Positions 1-7,220 of a DNA stretch of 14,851 nt are shown piece by piece. A program made the translations under genes and the position numbers. Origin of the DNA: Caryophanales bacterium (GTDB lineage: Bacteria > Bacillota_I > Bacilli_A > RFN20 > CAG-288); contig JAJVUU010000046.1 in the NCBI GenBank assembly GCA_021621525.1, forward strand, positions 1 through 14,851, in the 5' to 3' direction. The notes under the pieces were generated by a model. That model did no database searches, was not told where the DNA came from, and worked only from the letters and a program-made list of their open reading frames with translations. The first letter of the stretch is position 1. Each line of letters starts with the position of its first letter.

Positions 1-72
1 GGCAATAGGATAGACAAAATGGAGTGGTTTCAAAAGGCGTGATTGAAATTCAGCAGATGAACCAAAATTCAT
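1..72 (-). CDS. 5' end of an unidentified gene, cut by the window edge
   Basis: An open frame of exactly 24 codons runs from an ATG at 72-70 to the left edge without a stop. It begins MNFGSSAEFQ and continues with a Leu/Phe/Pro-rich stretch (KPLHFVYP). An AAGGA ribosome binding site (complement of 82-86) lies 9 bases before this ATG. A second in-frame ATG at 78-76 would be only 3 bases from it and is less likely. The frame starts 27 bases after the stop of the aconitase X small subunit on the same strand, so it is probably the fourth gene of that operon. The hydrophobic tail could be the start of a transporter or another enzyme. I do not recognise the product. Confidence 0.5.
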   Translation of the reverse strand, partial: MNFGSSAEFQSRLLKPLHFVYPIA

Positions 73-99
73 CCGCATCAGTCCTTTTTCTTATCTTTC

Positions 100-543
100 T
101 TAAAGAATGACGACGGTTCCGTCCTCTTTGATTTCTATCTGATCACCTGTCTTGACCGTTTCAAGGAATTCTCTTCCAAGCCCGTCAATGCAGATGAGAG
201 GGACCTTCTCCCATACGTTGCTTAAGATGACGCCGCTTGCTGCAAGAGGATCGATTTCATCGGCAAACAGCATGGCAGCAGGCGCAAGTCCTCTTCTTGC
301 AGCCGTCTGCAGGACAAGCCCGCCTGTCGTAGAACCGATGGTCTGTGGCAAGCAAAGAATCTTTCCTGTGATTTCCTTCTTGAAAAGATCCGGATTGTTC
401 TGATCAGAGACGACGACGCTTTTGGAAGACTTGCTCAGCAAAGACTTCTGGAAAGAGGCAAGCGTGTTGAATCCATGAGAAGTGACCACGGCCTCACCCT
501 TGAGATTTCCTTTGAATAGGACTCTACCCTTGAATTCTTTCAT
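100..543 (-). CDS. Aconitase X small subunit (swivel domain, DUF126)
   Basis: 147 residues from an ATG at 543-541. The protein matches my memory of the aconitase X swivel domain: a glycine-rich N-terminal beta region (FKGRVLFKGNLKGEAVVT), then LCLPQTIGSTTGG (roughly residues 63-75) and a C-terminal ICIDGLGREF...GDQIEI...VVIL barrel. In the family this piece packs on the catalytic subunit to close the active site of a dehydratase. It is separate from the large subunit here, as in two-subunit (type II) aconitase X enzymes. GGAAAGGAG lies about 10 bases before the ATG, inside the end of the upstream gene. An in-frame GTG at 564 would overlap that gene and lacks a well-spaced site. One base separates the upstream stop from this start, so translational coupling is likely. 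Substrate is unknown; cis-3-hydroxy-L-proline and mevalonate 5-phosphate are substrates of characterised relatives. Confidence 0.85.
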   Translation of the reverse strand: MKEFKGRVLFKGNLKGEAVVTSHGFNTLASFQKSLLSKSSKSVVVSDQNNPDLFKKEITGKILCLPQTIGSTTGGLVLQTAARRGLAPAAMLFADEIDPLAASGVILSNVWEKVPLICIDGLGREFLETVKTGDQIEIKEDGTVVIL

Positions 544-544
544 C

Positions 545-1840
545 TTAATAATGCTCCTTTCCACAGATCAGGCTCAAGACCTTTTCATCCGTTTCATATC
601 TCGCAAAGGTATATGTCCTCAGCTTGTTGGAATTCGTAAGAAGTGGTTTTGCCCCTGCTATCGGATTATCTGCATACATCAAAGGGCAGATATAGGATAG
701 ATAGGCACCTGTTGCAACGAATGTTCCATATTCCGGACATTTCTTGAATTCTTCGATGACGTGTGGAGCGGATGTGAAGATGGTATTGATGACAAGTTTC
801 TTCCTTCCCTGGGCTTTCAGCATGGCATCCATCCTGACCGTCCAGTCCTTTAGCTGCTTCAAGGTGAGATGTGGACAACCGATGAAGCATTTATGAGGCT
901 TTGCCGAATGGTTCTTCCACATGATGGGGTAGCTCTTATAGACACGTTCAAGTTCTTCATCGTCGATGACATATTCCTTGCAGCCTTCTTTGAGAAGACT
1001 CTTTCCCAGGCGCTTGGCTTCCGGCGTGATACCATCGATATGGTATAAGCCGACAGCACCATTGGATGCCGTCGCAGCACCAAAGTCTTTCAGGTAGGCG
1101 ATGGTGTCTTCATCAGGAAGGTCCTTCAGATATTGATCAAGACCATCGACATAAGGGACCTTTTCCATCACCTTCATGCCGATGGCACTTCCCAAAATCT
1201 GTGCTTCCGGAAGATGGCTGCACTTTACAATGACTCTATAATCCGCTTTTCTTCCATCGTCTGTAAGGAAACCAAATTCCGGTACAACACCGAGAATGGT
1301 TCCAAAAAGATCATAGACTCCGGAATTTCGGTTGCATCTTGCACCAAGGACGGAGTTGGCAAATACAACTGCAGAGCTTTCTGCCCAGGATAGGATGTCT
1401 CCTTCCTTTGGTGTATTGCCGTTTTCCTTCAGGTAGCAGGTGCAAGTAAAGCCATTCGCATCCTTCATTCCCACTTTCTTGAGCTGTTCTTCATAATGTC
1501 CCTGGGTGGAATACATGAAATGATTGAAGACAAGTTTCTCAAGAGGGCCGGCAGAGACATTCTCATAATCAAGCGGTCTTGGATCGGCAGTAAAACCTTC
1601 TTCGGCCTTGAGCCCTGCCTGAATCAGTTCATCCATCAAAGGATAGATTGGAGTCAGCAGCTGAAGTCCGAAGCTTGTGACAAGATGACCTTGTCTATGC
1701 GTGACCTTGACCATCCTCTTCGCATGGAAAATATCTCCATATCTGACAAGGCATTCCATCATCTTCGCTTTGGTTTCACCTTGCTTTCCCTGAAGAATAT
1801 CCGTCTCTTCATCCGTCAGTTTCATTTTTGGCAAATACAT
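545..1840 (-). CDS. Aconitase X large (catalytic) subunit, DUF521 family
   Basis: About 431 residues, normal for the free catalytic subunit of a two-subunit aconitase X. Family hallmarks, numbered from the longer start at 1846, are TCTCYL at 134-139, WAESSAVVFANSVLGARCNR at 154-173, FIGCPH at 321-326 and a C-terminal segment with PLLTNSNK near 401-408. Cys135, 137, 171, 324 and 387 are candidate Fe-S ligands; I cannot assign them. The enzyme is a cytosolic Fe-S hydro-lyase that removes water from a hydroxy acid or hydroxyproline-like substrate. AGAGG (complement of 1849-1853) sits 8 bases before the ATG at 1840 but only 2 before the ATG at 1846, so I chose 1840; the longer start adds two residues (MK). 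The upstream oxidoreductase stops about 10 bases earlier, so the genes form an operon. Family call is secure; substrate is not. Confidence 0.88.
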   Translation of the reverse strand: MYLPKMKLTDEETDILQGKQGETKAKMMECLVRYGDIFHAKRMVKVTHRQGHLVTSFGLQLLTPIYPLMDELIQAGLKAEEGFTADPRPLDYENVSAGPLEKLVFNHFMYSTQGHYEEQLKKVGMKDANGFTCTCYLKENGNTPKEGDILSWAESSAVVFANSVLGARCNRNSGVYDLFGTILGVVPEFGFLTDDGRKADYRVIVKCSHLPEAQILGSAIGMKVMEKVPYVDGLDQYLKDLPDEDTIAYLKDFGAATASNGAVGLYHIDGITPEAKRLGKSLLKEGCKEYVIDDEELERVYKSYPIMWKNHSAKPHKCFIGCPHLTLKQLKDWTVRMDAMLKAQGRKKLVINTIFTSAPHVIEEFKKCPEYGTFVATGAYLSYICPLMYADNPIAGAKPLLTNSNKLRTYTFARYETDEKVLSLICGKEHY

Positions 1841-1851
1841 TTTCATTACCT

Positions 1852-3903
1852 CTATATCTTCATCGCGACATCATATGCCTTCCATATGACGCTTCTCAGG
1901 TTTCCGATGCCACAACAATCTCCGACAAGATAGACATCTTTTTCCTCCTTGACAAGCGGCGTTGGAATATAGCCGACAGAGACAATGACGGAATCGGAGT
2001 CGATTGCAAATGTCTTTCCTTCCTTATCTTTGACAACCACAGCATCATCCTTCACTTCGACAAGACCGGTCTCAAGATAAACCGGGACCTTCTTCCAGGC
2101 AAAGAATTCCCTGAGATAGGAGGAATTGGCTAGGCAGACACCCGGTTGGGCAATCAGGTCGTCCTTCATTTCCACGATGGTCGGGTTCTTTCCGTCAAGA
2201 TAGAGTTCATATGCGATTTCACAACCTGTCAAGCCGCCACCGATGACAGTGACATTCTTACCGACTTCCCTGCCGTTAAGATAATCAATCGCCTCAATCG
2301 TTTTATCAAATCCGGGTACTTTCAGCTTTCTCGGCTTGGAACCTGTCGCAATGACATATCCATCAGCAGAAAGAGAATGAATATCCTTCACCTCCGTATT
2401 CAAGTGAACTTCAATGCCGAGCTTATCCATTTCATGCTCATACCAAGTCTCCAACTCACGAAGTTTTCCTTTGAAGCTTGCTTTGGAAGCAGCAACAAAG
2501 GTTCCACCTAAATGGTCGCTTTTCTCATAGATGACCGGATGGTGTCCCCTAAGTCTGAGGACTCTTGCCGTTTCCATTCCGCCGATACCTCCGCCGATGA
2601 TGGCAACCGTCTTGGGAGAATCGGCCTTTTTGATGTAATGAACCTTGCTTTGCATGGTTTCGGCATTGACGGCGCAGCGTGACATATGAAGAGAATCCGA
2701 AAGAGACTGGACATTGGCATGCCCTTTGTAATGAGACATATTGAAGCAGCCATTATGACAACAGATGCAAGGACGGATTTCATCCTCCTTTCCTTGAATC
2801 ATCTTGCTGACCCATGCCCCATCTGCCAAAAACGGCCTGGCGAATCCTGCTGCATCCAATTTTCCTTCGGCAATGGATTTTGCTGCAACCCTCGGATCCA
2901 GACGACCAGCACAGACGACAGGCTTATCCGTGAACGGCTTGATTTTTTCGACGTCTTCAAGATTGCAGTTTTCCTTCATATAAATCGGAGGATGTGCCCA
3001 ATACCAGGCATCATAGGTGCCGTTGTCGCAGTTGAACATATCATATCCTGCTTCGGAGAGGAATTTGATCGCCTTCTTGGATTCTTCGAAGTCCCTTCCT
3101 ACTTCCACATAGTCCTCTCCTGGAAGAGCACCTTGCCTCATCCCCTTGGTTTTTGACTCTACGGAATATCGAAGAGATACCGGGAAGTCTTCACCACACT
3201 CTTTTTTGATGGCCTTGACGATTTCGGCAGCAAAGCGATAACGATTCTCAAAGCTGCCACCATATTCATCTTTTCGATGATTGATATAGAGCAATGTGAA
3301 CTGATCCAACAGATAGCCTTCATGGACAGCATGAACTTCGACACCATCAACACCTGCGTCCTTAAGAAGACGTGAGGTCTTGGCAAAGGCATCGATGAAC
3401 TTTTTGATTTCCTTGATGGTCATCTCTCTGGATGGAACCTTGTCAGACCAACGATTTTCGCAAGGGCTTGCGGTCGCACAGATCTTTGAAAAGTTCATGA
3501 TTGGCTTTGCTAAAAAAGCAAGGAAACGATTTGTTGCCAATTTTTCCATTTCATCAGAGATTGTAAACGATCTTCCGAAACCTGCCGTCAACTGTACAAA
3601 TAGCTTTGCACCATGAGAGTGAATTTCCTCCATGAATGGCTTCAGTTTCTTATACATGCCTTTCTTCCGATAAAGCCACTGACCCAGCATCGGGTTATAA
3701 ACCGGTTGGCAACCAGGCAGAATCAATCCAACATCATGTTCCGCCTTATCCAGCAGGAACTTGGCTGCTTCTTTGTCAAAATGGTTGATTTCCATCCATC
3801 CGAAAATATCTGTCCCACCCATCGAAGTCATGACAATCCTGTTCTTGATTTCACAGTCTCGTATCTTCCAAGGAGTAAACAGCGGTTTCAATGATTCATC
3901 CAT
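1852..3903 (-). CDS. FMN/FAD/4Fe-4S NADH-dependent oxidoreductase, 2-enoate reductase / 2,4-dienoyl-CoA reductase family
   Basis: 683 residues. The N-terminal half is an Old Yellow Enzyme TIM barrel (about 5-375): LFTPWKIRDCEIKNRIVMTSM at the start, VEVHAVHEGYLLDQF at 188-202 with the active-site His/Tyr region, DEYGGSFENRYRF, and AAGFARPFLAD at 351-361. Fe-S cysteines follow: C379, C382, C386 and probably C410. The C-terminal half binds FAD and NAD(P)H: VAIIGGGIGG at 433-442, VTVIGGGLTG at 551-560, and DVYLVGDC at 656-663. Relatives reduce the C=C bond of enoates, dienoyl-CoAs or oxo-steroids (BaiCD) in anaerobes, passing electrons from NADH through FAD and the cluster to FMN. AGAGAGGA lies 7 bases before the ATG. 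It is the first gene of the operon with split aconitase X, suggesting that it reduces an unsaturated product of that dehydratase. Substrate is inferred only. Confidence 0.88.
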   Translation of the reverse strand: MDESLKPLFTPWKIRDCEIKNRIVMTSMGGTDIFGWMEINHFDKEAAKFLLDKAEHDVGLILPGCQPVYNPMLGQWLYRKKGMYKKLKPFMEEIHSHGAKLFVQLTAGFGRSFTISDEMEKLATNRFLAFLAKPIMNFSKICATASPCENRWSDKVPSREMTIKEIKKFIDAFAKTSRLLKDAGVDGVEVHAVHEGYLLDQFTLLYINHRKDEYGGSFENRYRFAAEIVKAIKKECGEDFPVSLRYSVESKTKGMRQGALPGEDYVEVGRDFEESKKAIKFLSEAGYDMFNCDNGTYDAWYWAHPPIYMKENCNLEDVEKIKPFTDKPVVCAGRLDPRVAAKSIAEGKLDAAGFARPFLADGAWVSKMIQGKEDEIRPCICCHNGCFNMSHYKGHANVQSLSDSLHMSRCAVNAETMQSKVHYIKKADSPKTVAIIGGGIGGMETARVLRLRGHHPVIYEKSDHLGGTFVAASKASFKGKLRELETWYEHEMDKLGIEVHLNTEVKDIHSLSADGYVIATGSKPRKLKVPGFDKTIEAIDYLNGREVGKNVTVIGGGLTGCEIAYELYLDGKNPTIVEMKDDLIAQPGVCLANSSYLREFFAWKKVPVYLETGLVEVKDDAVVVKDKEGKTFAIDSDSVIVSVGYIPTPLVKEEKDVYLVGDCCGIGNLRSVIWKAYDVAMKI

Positions 3904-3930
3904 GATGTTATCCTCTCTTATTTCATATCT

Positions 3931-3959
3931 ATTCTACTTGAAATCGCTTTCTTTTACAA
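3931..3959 (-). promoter_or_regulatory. Promoter of the oxidoreductase / aconitase X operon
   Basis: Read on the minus strand: -35 TTGTAA (3959-3954), 17-base spacer, -10 TAGAAT (3936-3931). The predicted start is near 3924, leaving a leader of about 20 bases with AGAGAGGA before the ATG at 3903. Box matches are 4/6 and 5/6 to the vegetative consensus. Confidence 0.6.
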
Positions 3960-3965
3960 AGCAAT

Positions 3966-3983
3966 TTGTTGACCATTCAACAA
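3966..3983. promoter_or_regulatory. Candidate operator: perfect 7-bp inverted repeat upstream of the operon -35 box
   Basis: TTGTTGA and TCAACAA are separated by CCAT. The centre is about 50 bases upstream of the predicted transcription start and 6 bases beyond the -35 box, a position usual for an activator dimer. The arms resemble the TTGA/TCAA halves of CRP/FNR-type sites, but the spacing (4 rather than 6 between TTGA and TCAA) does not fit those, so the regulator is not named. Confidence 0.45.
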
Positions 3984-4053
3984 GTTAGCATATACAAACA
4001 GAAGCCGGTCTATTTCTTTTCCTCTAAGCAATGACAAAAAAACCGATAGTGGG

Positions 4054-4082
4054 TTGACTTTCATTCTTTTTTTCATTAAACT
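4054..4082 (+). promoter_or_regulatory. Promoter of tRNA-Trp
   Basis: -35 TTGACT (4054-4059), 17-base T-rich spacer, -10 TAAACT (4077-4082). The predicted start near 4089 is about 16 bases before the tRNA. CCACA/TGTGG (4095-4107) just before and into the tRNA 5' end could form a small competing hairpin in the precursor. Confidence 0.55.
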
Positions 4083-4105
4083 ATTTCATGCTTTCCACAG
4101 CTTGT

Positions 4106-4179
4106 GGGGAAATAGTTAAATGGCATAACTACGGTCTCCAAAACCGTCGTTGAGAGTTCGATTCTTTCTTTCCCCGCCA
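4106..4179 (+). tRNA. tRNA-Trp (anticodon CCA)
   Basis: All arms fold by hand. The acceptor stem is GGGGAAA (4106-4112) with TTTCCCC (4169-4175). The D stem is GTTA/TAAC with loop AATGGCA. The anticodon stem is ACGGT/ACCGT with loop CTCCAAA, giving anticodon CCA at 4138-4140. The variable loop is CGTT. The T stem is GAGAG/CTTTC (one G-U pair) with loop TTCGATT. G4176 is the discriminator base expected for bacterial tRNA-Trp, and CCA is encoded (4177-4179). It stands alone, with its own promoter and terminator. Confidence 0.96.
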
Positions 4180-4192
4180 TTGAAAATCCATG

Positions 4193-4222
4193 CGAACCAT
4201 CTGGTTCGTCGCTATAAATAGC
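4193..4222 (+). other. Two small hairpins in the tRNA-Trp 3' trailer
   Basis: CGAACC/GGTTCG with an ATCT loop (4193-4208), then GCTAT/ATAGC with a 2-base centre (4211-4222; in RNA the inner pair would open). Both lie between the mature tRNA end and the terminator. They may guide 3' processing, or be incidental. Confidence 0.35.
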
Positions 4223-4254
4223 AAGTTATCCTTCAGAGAAATTTGCTCATATCA

Positions 4255-4278
4255 AGTCACCTTGTCGGTGGCTTTTTT
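4255..4278 (+). terminator. Intrinsic terminator of the tRNA-Trp transcript
   Basis: AGTCACC (4255-4261), loop TTGTC, GGTGGCT (4267-4273) with one G-U pair, running into a T tract ending at 4278. It is on the plus strand about 75 bases after the tRNA. Confidence 0.75.
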
Positions 4279-4284
4279 CTTATC

Positions 4285-4315
4285 AAAAAAAGCCATGGCA
4301 ACATCAGCCACGGCT
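4285..4315 (-). terminator. Intrinsic terminator of the PTS IIC-like gene
   Basis: Read on the minus strand: AGCCGTGGC, a 7-base loop, GCCATGGCT (one G-U pair), then a run of seven U from 4291 to 4285. It begins 9 bases after the stop codon of the IIC-like gene and sits back to back with the tRNA terminator, insulating the two convergent units. Confidence 0.8.
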
Positions 4316-4324
4316 ACCTTATAT

Positions 4325-5437
4325 TCACAGATCCGAAGAAAGGGAGAAATCTCCTTTTTTGATCCAACCAAGTTTTCTGAACAGCAAGTCAATCAGAAAC
4401 ACAAGAAGGATTGGAAGGACGATGCAGAAGGCAAGGATTTCCAAGAGAAGAACCCAATCATAGCCATTGCTGGAAAGAACATTGAGAGGGCCGACAAGTC
4501 CGCTCGTTCCCATTCCTCCGGCAACGGACATAGAAGAGACAAAACCATTATCGACATAATACTGGGCATCATGAATCGGCATGATCATGGCAAAAGGTCC
4601 GAGTATCATGGATGCAGCGATGGTTGGAATCCAGATGAGAGGCTTTCTGACAATGTTCTTGAATTGCAGCATGCTTGTTCCGATTCCGACAGCCAGAACA
4701 CTTCCCCATCTGTTGTCATAGGCCGTTTCAACGGCAAAGCCAAGCATCTGCGTACTGCAACCAATCAATGCCGCATAAGTGGCAAGAGGAACGTTGCCGA
4801 TGGAAATGGCGACGCATATGGCAACAGAAGATATCGGAGCCGTCAAAGCCATACCGACCAGTGCCGAGATGATGATGCACATAAGGAAAGGAACGACAGA
4901 GAAGGTCTTTTCAATGACAAAGCCGATGCCTAGCGTGATGTAATGGACATAGTTGGCAAGAAGGAAGGAATATACCAAGGCAAAGAAGAGTCCGGCAAGA
5001 GGGATCAGGATGATGTCCACAGGAGTCTTCTTTCGCATGACATATCTGATGGCAAGAAGGCAGATGATGGAAGATATATAACAAGAGAGCGGGTCACCGA
5101 TAGAGGACACCTTCATGGTCGAAAAACTGAAAGCATAGTTTCCAATGGCACCGGCTGCCATGCAGCTGACGACCTTGACTCCATCAAGTTTCAAAGACAA
5201 GGCAACGCCAAGTCCGATACCTGCACCCATCAATCCCTTGATGACACTCGTAAAGGATGACATGGCAGAAAAGCCAGGGATCTGAGCGAACAAGTCAAGA
5301 ATGGTGCCTATGATCAAGGTACCAAACAGGCCGATAGCCATACCATTTGTCGTAGTCATGGCATTCTGCCTGAGTTTGCGGAAAAACACCTTACATTTGG
5401 AATCTTCTTTATTTTGCTGGCTGACTTCTTCGTTCAT
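4325..5437 (-). CDS. PTS IIC-like membrane protein (PTS_EIIC_2 family), no IIA/IIB domain
   Basis: 370 residues, a polytopic membrane protein with about 9-10 hydrophobic segments after a short charged N-terminus. Recognisable family stretches are NGMAIGLFGTLIIGTILDLF (31-50), GDPLSCYISS (114-123), TAPISSVAICVAI (199-211) and NIVRKPLIWIPTIAASMILGP (261-281, not contiguous with the others). The family is described as phosphotransferase-system IIC-like, but this protein has no IIA or IIB phosphorylation domain and none is encoded nearby, so sugar phosphorylation cannot be claimed. It could be a transporter for another solute or rely on shared PTS parts. GAAGGAG lies 9 bases before the ATG at 5437; a nearer ATG (5443) and a TTG (5455) are spaced worse. 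Its own promoter candidate and a 3' terminator suggest it can be transcribed alone, though the Mbeg1-like gene upstream has no clear terminator. Confidence 0.75.
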   Translation of the reverse strand: MNEEVSQQNKEDSKCKVFFRKLRQNAMTTTNGMAIGLFGTLIIGTILDLFAQIPGFSAMSSFTSVIKGLMGAGIGLGVALSLKLDGVKVVSCMAAGAIGNYAFSFSTMKVSSIGDPLSCYISSIICLLAIRYVMRKKTPVDIILIPLAGLFFALVYSFLLANYVHYITLGIGFVIEKTFSVVPFLMCIIISALVGMALTAPISSVAICVAISIGNVPLATYAALIGCSTQMLGFAVETAYDNRWGSVLAVGIGTSMLQFKNIVRKPLIWIPTIAASMILGPFAMIMPIHDAQYYVDNGFVSSMSVAGGMGTSGLVGPLNVLSSNGYDWVLLLEILAFCIVLPILLVFLIDLLFRKLGWIKKGDFSLSSDL

Positions 5438-5466
5438 GTGCATTTTCTCCTTCAAAAAACCTTGGT

Positions 5467-5495
5467 ATTATACAATCCGCACAACGAAAAAAGAA
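5467..5495 (-). promoter_or_regulatory. Promoter candidate of the PTS IIC-like gene
   Basis: A consensus -10 TATAAT (5472-5467, minus strand) lies about 30 bases before the start codon. The -35 at 17 bases (TTCTTT) is poor, so the unit may need an activator or be weak. Confidence 0.45.
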
Positions 5496-5520
5496 GGAAT
5501 TTCATCAATCGCCCTTCATG

Positions 5521-5535
5521 CAGGCAAAGTGCCTG
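5521..5535. repeat. Perfect 6-bp inverted repeat between the Mbeg1-like and IIC-like genes
   Basis: CAGGCA, AAG, TGCCTG. On the minus strand no U tract follows, so it is not a normal terminator for the Mbeg1-like gene. It lies about 65 bases upstream of the predicted IIC start and could be an operator or an mRNA-stabilising stem. Confidence 0.4.
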
Positions 5536-5550
5536 AAAAAGGAGGCGACG

Positions 5551-7206
5551 TCAGCGTTCATCACGCTTTCTTTTATATGCTTCCAGAATTCCTTCAAGGC
5601 TTCTGAGACCACCAAGGCCTAGGAATACATAGCCCATGATATCAGGTATCGTCTCATCCTTGAAACTGGCAATCAGGATGAAATACAGACCGAGGATGAG
5701 AAGAAACGCGATTTCCAGTATGCCTAGGGCAAAGGAAAAGTAGTTTTTCTTCTGAAACATATCATGTGCCCTGTTGATTCCTCCAAAGGAAAGAGCCATC
5801 ATGATGATTCCAAAGATGACGGATGAAAAGCCGGACATCACTTCTCCTGACACGAAATAGGCAATAGACAGTGATATGAAAATCAATGTGACATAAAGGC
5901 GTGTCAGGTTCGTCTTTAAATTCCAATGGGTAAGATAAAAGAAGTAGAAGAAAGTAAAGAATTCGACGATCGTCACGACCAGGAAGGATGAGGCGATGAA
6001 ATATGGAATATAGTTATATGGTACGAGAATAAAAATCAAGCCAAGAAAAAGGAAGCCTCCGCCCAAGGCAAAAGAAGGATTCCGAAGAAAGAACTCCACC
6101 GGCCTGATATGTCTCAGTTTCAAAAGCGTCTTTGCAAAGACGACGGTGAAAGGAAGACTGACAATCACCTTTTTCGTCTTCAGATTCCTATCGGTAAACT
6201 GGACAAGGATGCGGTTGAGTTCCTTGAGTCCGCCGCCTGTCACGCTGGTGACGGTCTTCTTCCTTCCGCTGTCTCCAAAAATATCAATCAGTTCATTGAT
6301 GACTGCTGGTCTATCTTCCATCTTTGTATTTGAAATATAAGTGTCCAATGCCTTATTTATCCTTTCGGCCTCAGGATCCAGCTTTTCAGTCCTTACGATT
6401 TCTTTATTGAAGACAAGCCATGATTTGATGTCATGCTGCATCAAGCCACGCTCTTTTGACAATACGATTCTGGTATCCGAAAAAGGATAGGCAAAAAACA
6501 TACCGATGACAGAGTAGGATGGGACGATACGGACAGTGATGGGATCGATATCCTTCAGGAAAGAGGGGTCCATGACATCCCTGCAGATACCCGGCCCGTC
6601 ATTGTCATATACTTTCTTGATGCATTTGCGCTTCTCCTTGGATACCTTGGCGGATGAATAAATGGCAAGATTTGCTCCCTTGGAATGGCCGCCGACATAA
6701 TAAAGGGATCCTTCCTTGATATTGGATTCAAGATAATCGACGCTGAGATCCTGGGCAGGGACCTTTTTATATGTGAGCTCCATATCTTCCTTCCAGCCGG
6801 CAATGGAATCATCCGTTCCACGGAAGGCAAGATAATGTTCATTCTTCCCAAAGCAAAAATCCATGGCTGCGAACTGAATGGCATCATTTTCATTGCTTTT
6901 GACGATGTCGACATAGTTCTTCACCAGAACAGTTCCGAAACGCCTGCTTTCAGCAATGACCTGAAGTTCTTTCTCCTTGATGATCCAACTGAGCGTCTTA
7001 GGAAAACCACCATCCTCCATCAGACGGTCATAATACTCTTTCAGGGTAATCCCTTTCTCATTCTCCTCCTTTGTCAGACGGACATTGATGAAATTCGCAT
7101 ATGCGACAAACGAAAAGACGAGGTTATCGACATCATTGAAACCATCCTGTTCAAATCCGATATCGCCTCTCCAGGAGACATAATCCATCAAGGTTCCATT
7201 TCTCAT
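5551..7206 (-). CDS. Mbeg1-like (DUF2974) alpha/beta-hydrolase with C-terminal membrane domain
   Basis: 551 residues. The N-terminal 300 form a lipase-type alpha/beta-hydrolase of the Mbeg1-like family: DYVSWRGDIGFEQDGFNDVD at 8-27, AFRGTDDSIAGWKED at 127-141 (oxyanion region), the nucleophile elbow GGHSKGANLA at 172-181 with Ser175, DNDGPG at 201-206 and a candidate catalytic His258. From about 378 to 535 come roughly six hydrophobic segments ending in a basic tail (KRKRDER), so the hydrolase is probably anchored in the membrane and faces the cytosol. The substrate is unknown; a lipid ester is plausible. No signal peptide is seen. The start is uncertain: the ATG at 7206 has no ribosome binding site and a very short leader, and an ATG at 7188 is an alternative. 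The DYVSWRGD motif supports either. Confidence 0.8.
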   Translation of the reverse strand: MRNGTLMDYVSWRGDIGFEQDGFNDVDNLVFSFVAYANFINVRLTKEENEKGITLKEYYDRLMEDGGFPKTLSWIIKEKELQVIAESRRFGTVLVKNYVDIVKSNENDAIQFAAMDFCFGKNEHYLAFRGTDDSIAGWKEDMELTYKKVPAQDLSVDYLESNIKEGSLYYVGGHSKGANLAIYSSAKVSKEKRKCIKKVYDNDGPGICRDVMDPSFLKDIDPITVRIVPSYSVIGMFFAYPFSDTRIVLSKERGLMQHDIKSWLVFNKEIVRTEKLDPEAERINKALDTYISNTKMEDRPAVINELIDIFGDSGRKKTVTSVTGGGLKELNRILVQFTDRNLKTKKVIVSLPFTVVFAKTLLKLRHIRPVEFFLRNPSFALGGGFLFLGLIFILVPYNYIPYFIASSFLVVTIVEFFTFFYFFYLTHWNLKTNLTRLYVTLIFISLSIAYFVSGEVMSGFSSVIFGIIMMALSFGGINRAHDMFQKKNYFSFALGILEIAFLLILGLYFILIASFKDETIPDIMGYVFLGLGGLRSLEGILEAYKRKRDER

Positions 7207-7220
7207 ATAATACTGAGTCT

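Noticed and set aside
4106..4324. An integrated element at the tRNA-Trp gene.
   Set aside because: No integrase, no duplicated tRNA 3' end, and ordinary chromosomal genes on both sides.
4190..4933. A 247-codon plus-strand frame opposite the PTS IIC-like gene.
   Set aside because: It is rich in Asp/Arg/His/Ser as expected of an antisense shadow, has no ribosome binding site, and the minus-strand gene has clear family motifs.
5521..5535. Terminator for the Mbeg1-like gene.
   Set aside because: On the minus strand the stem is short and no U tract follows it.
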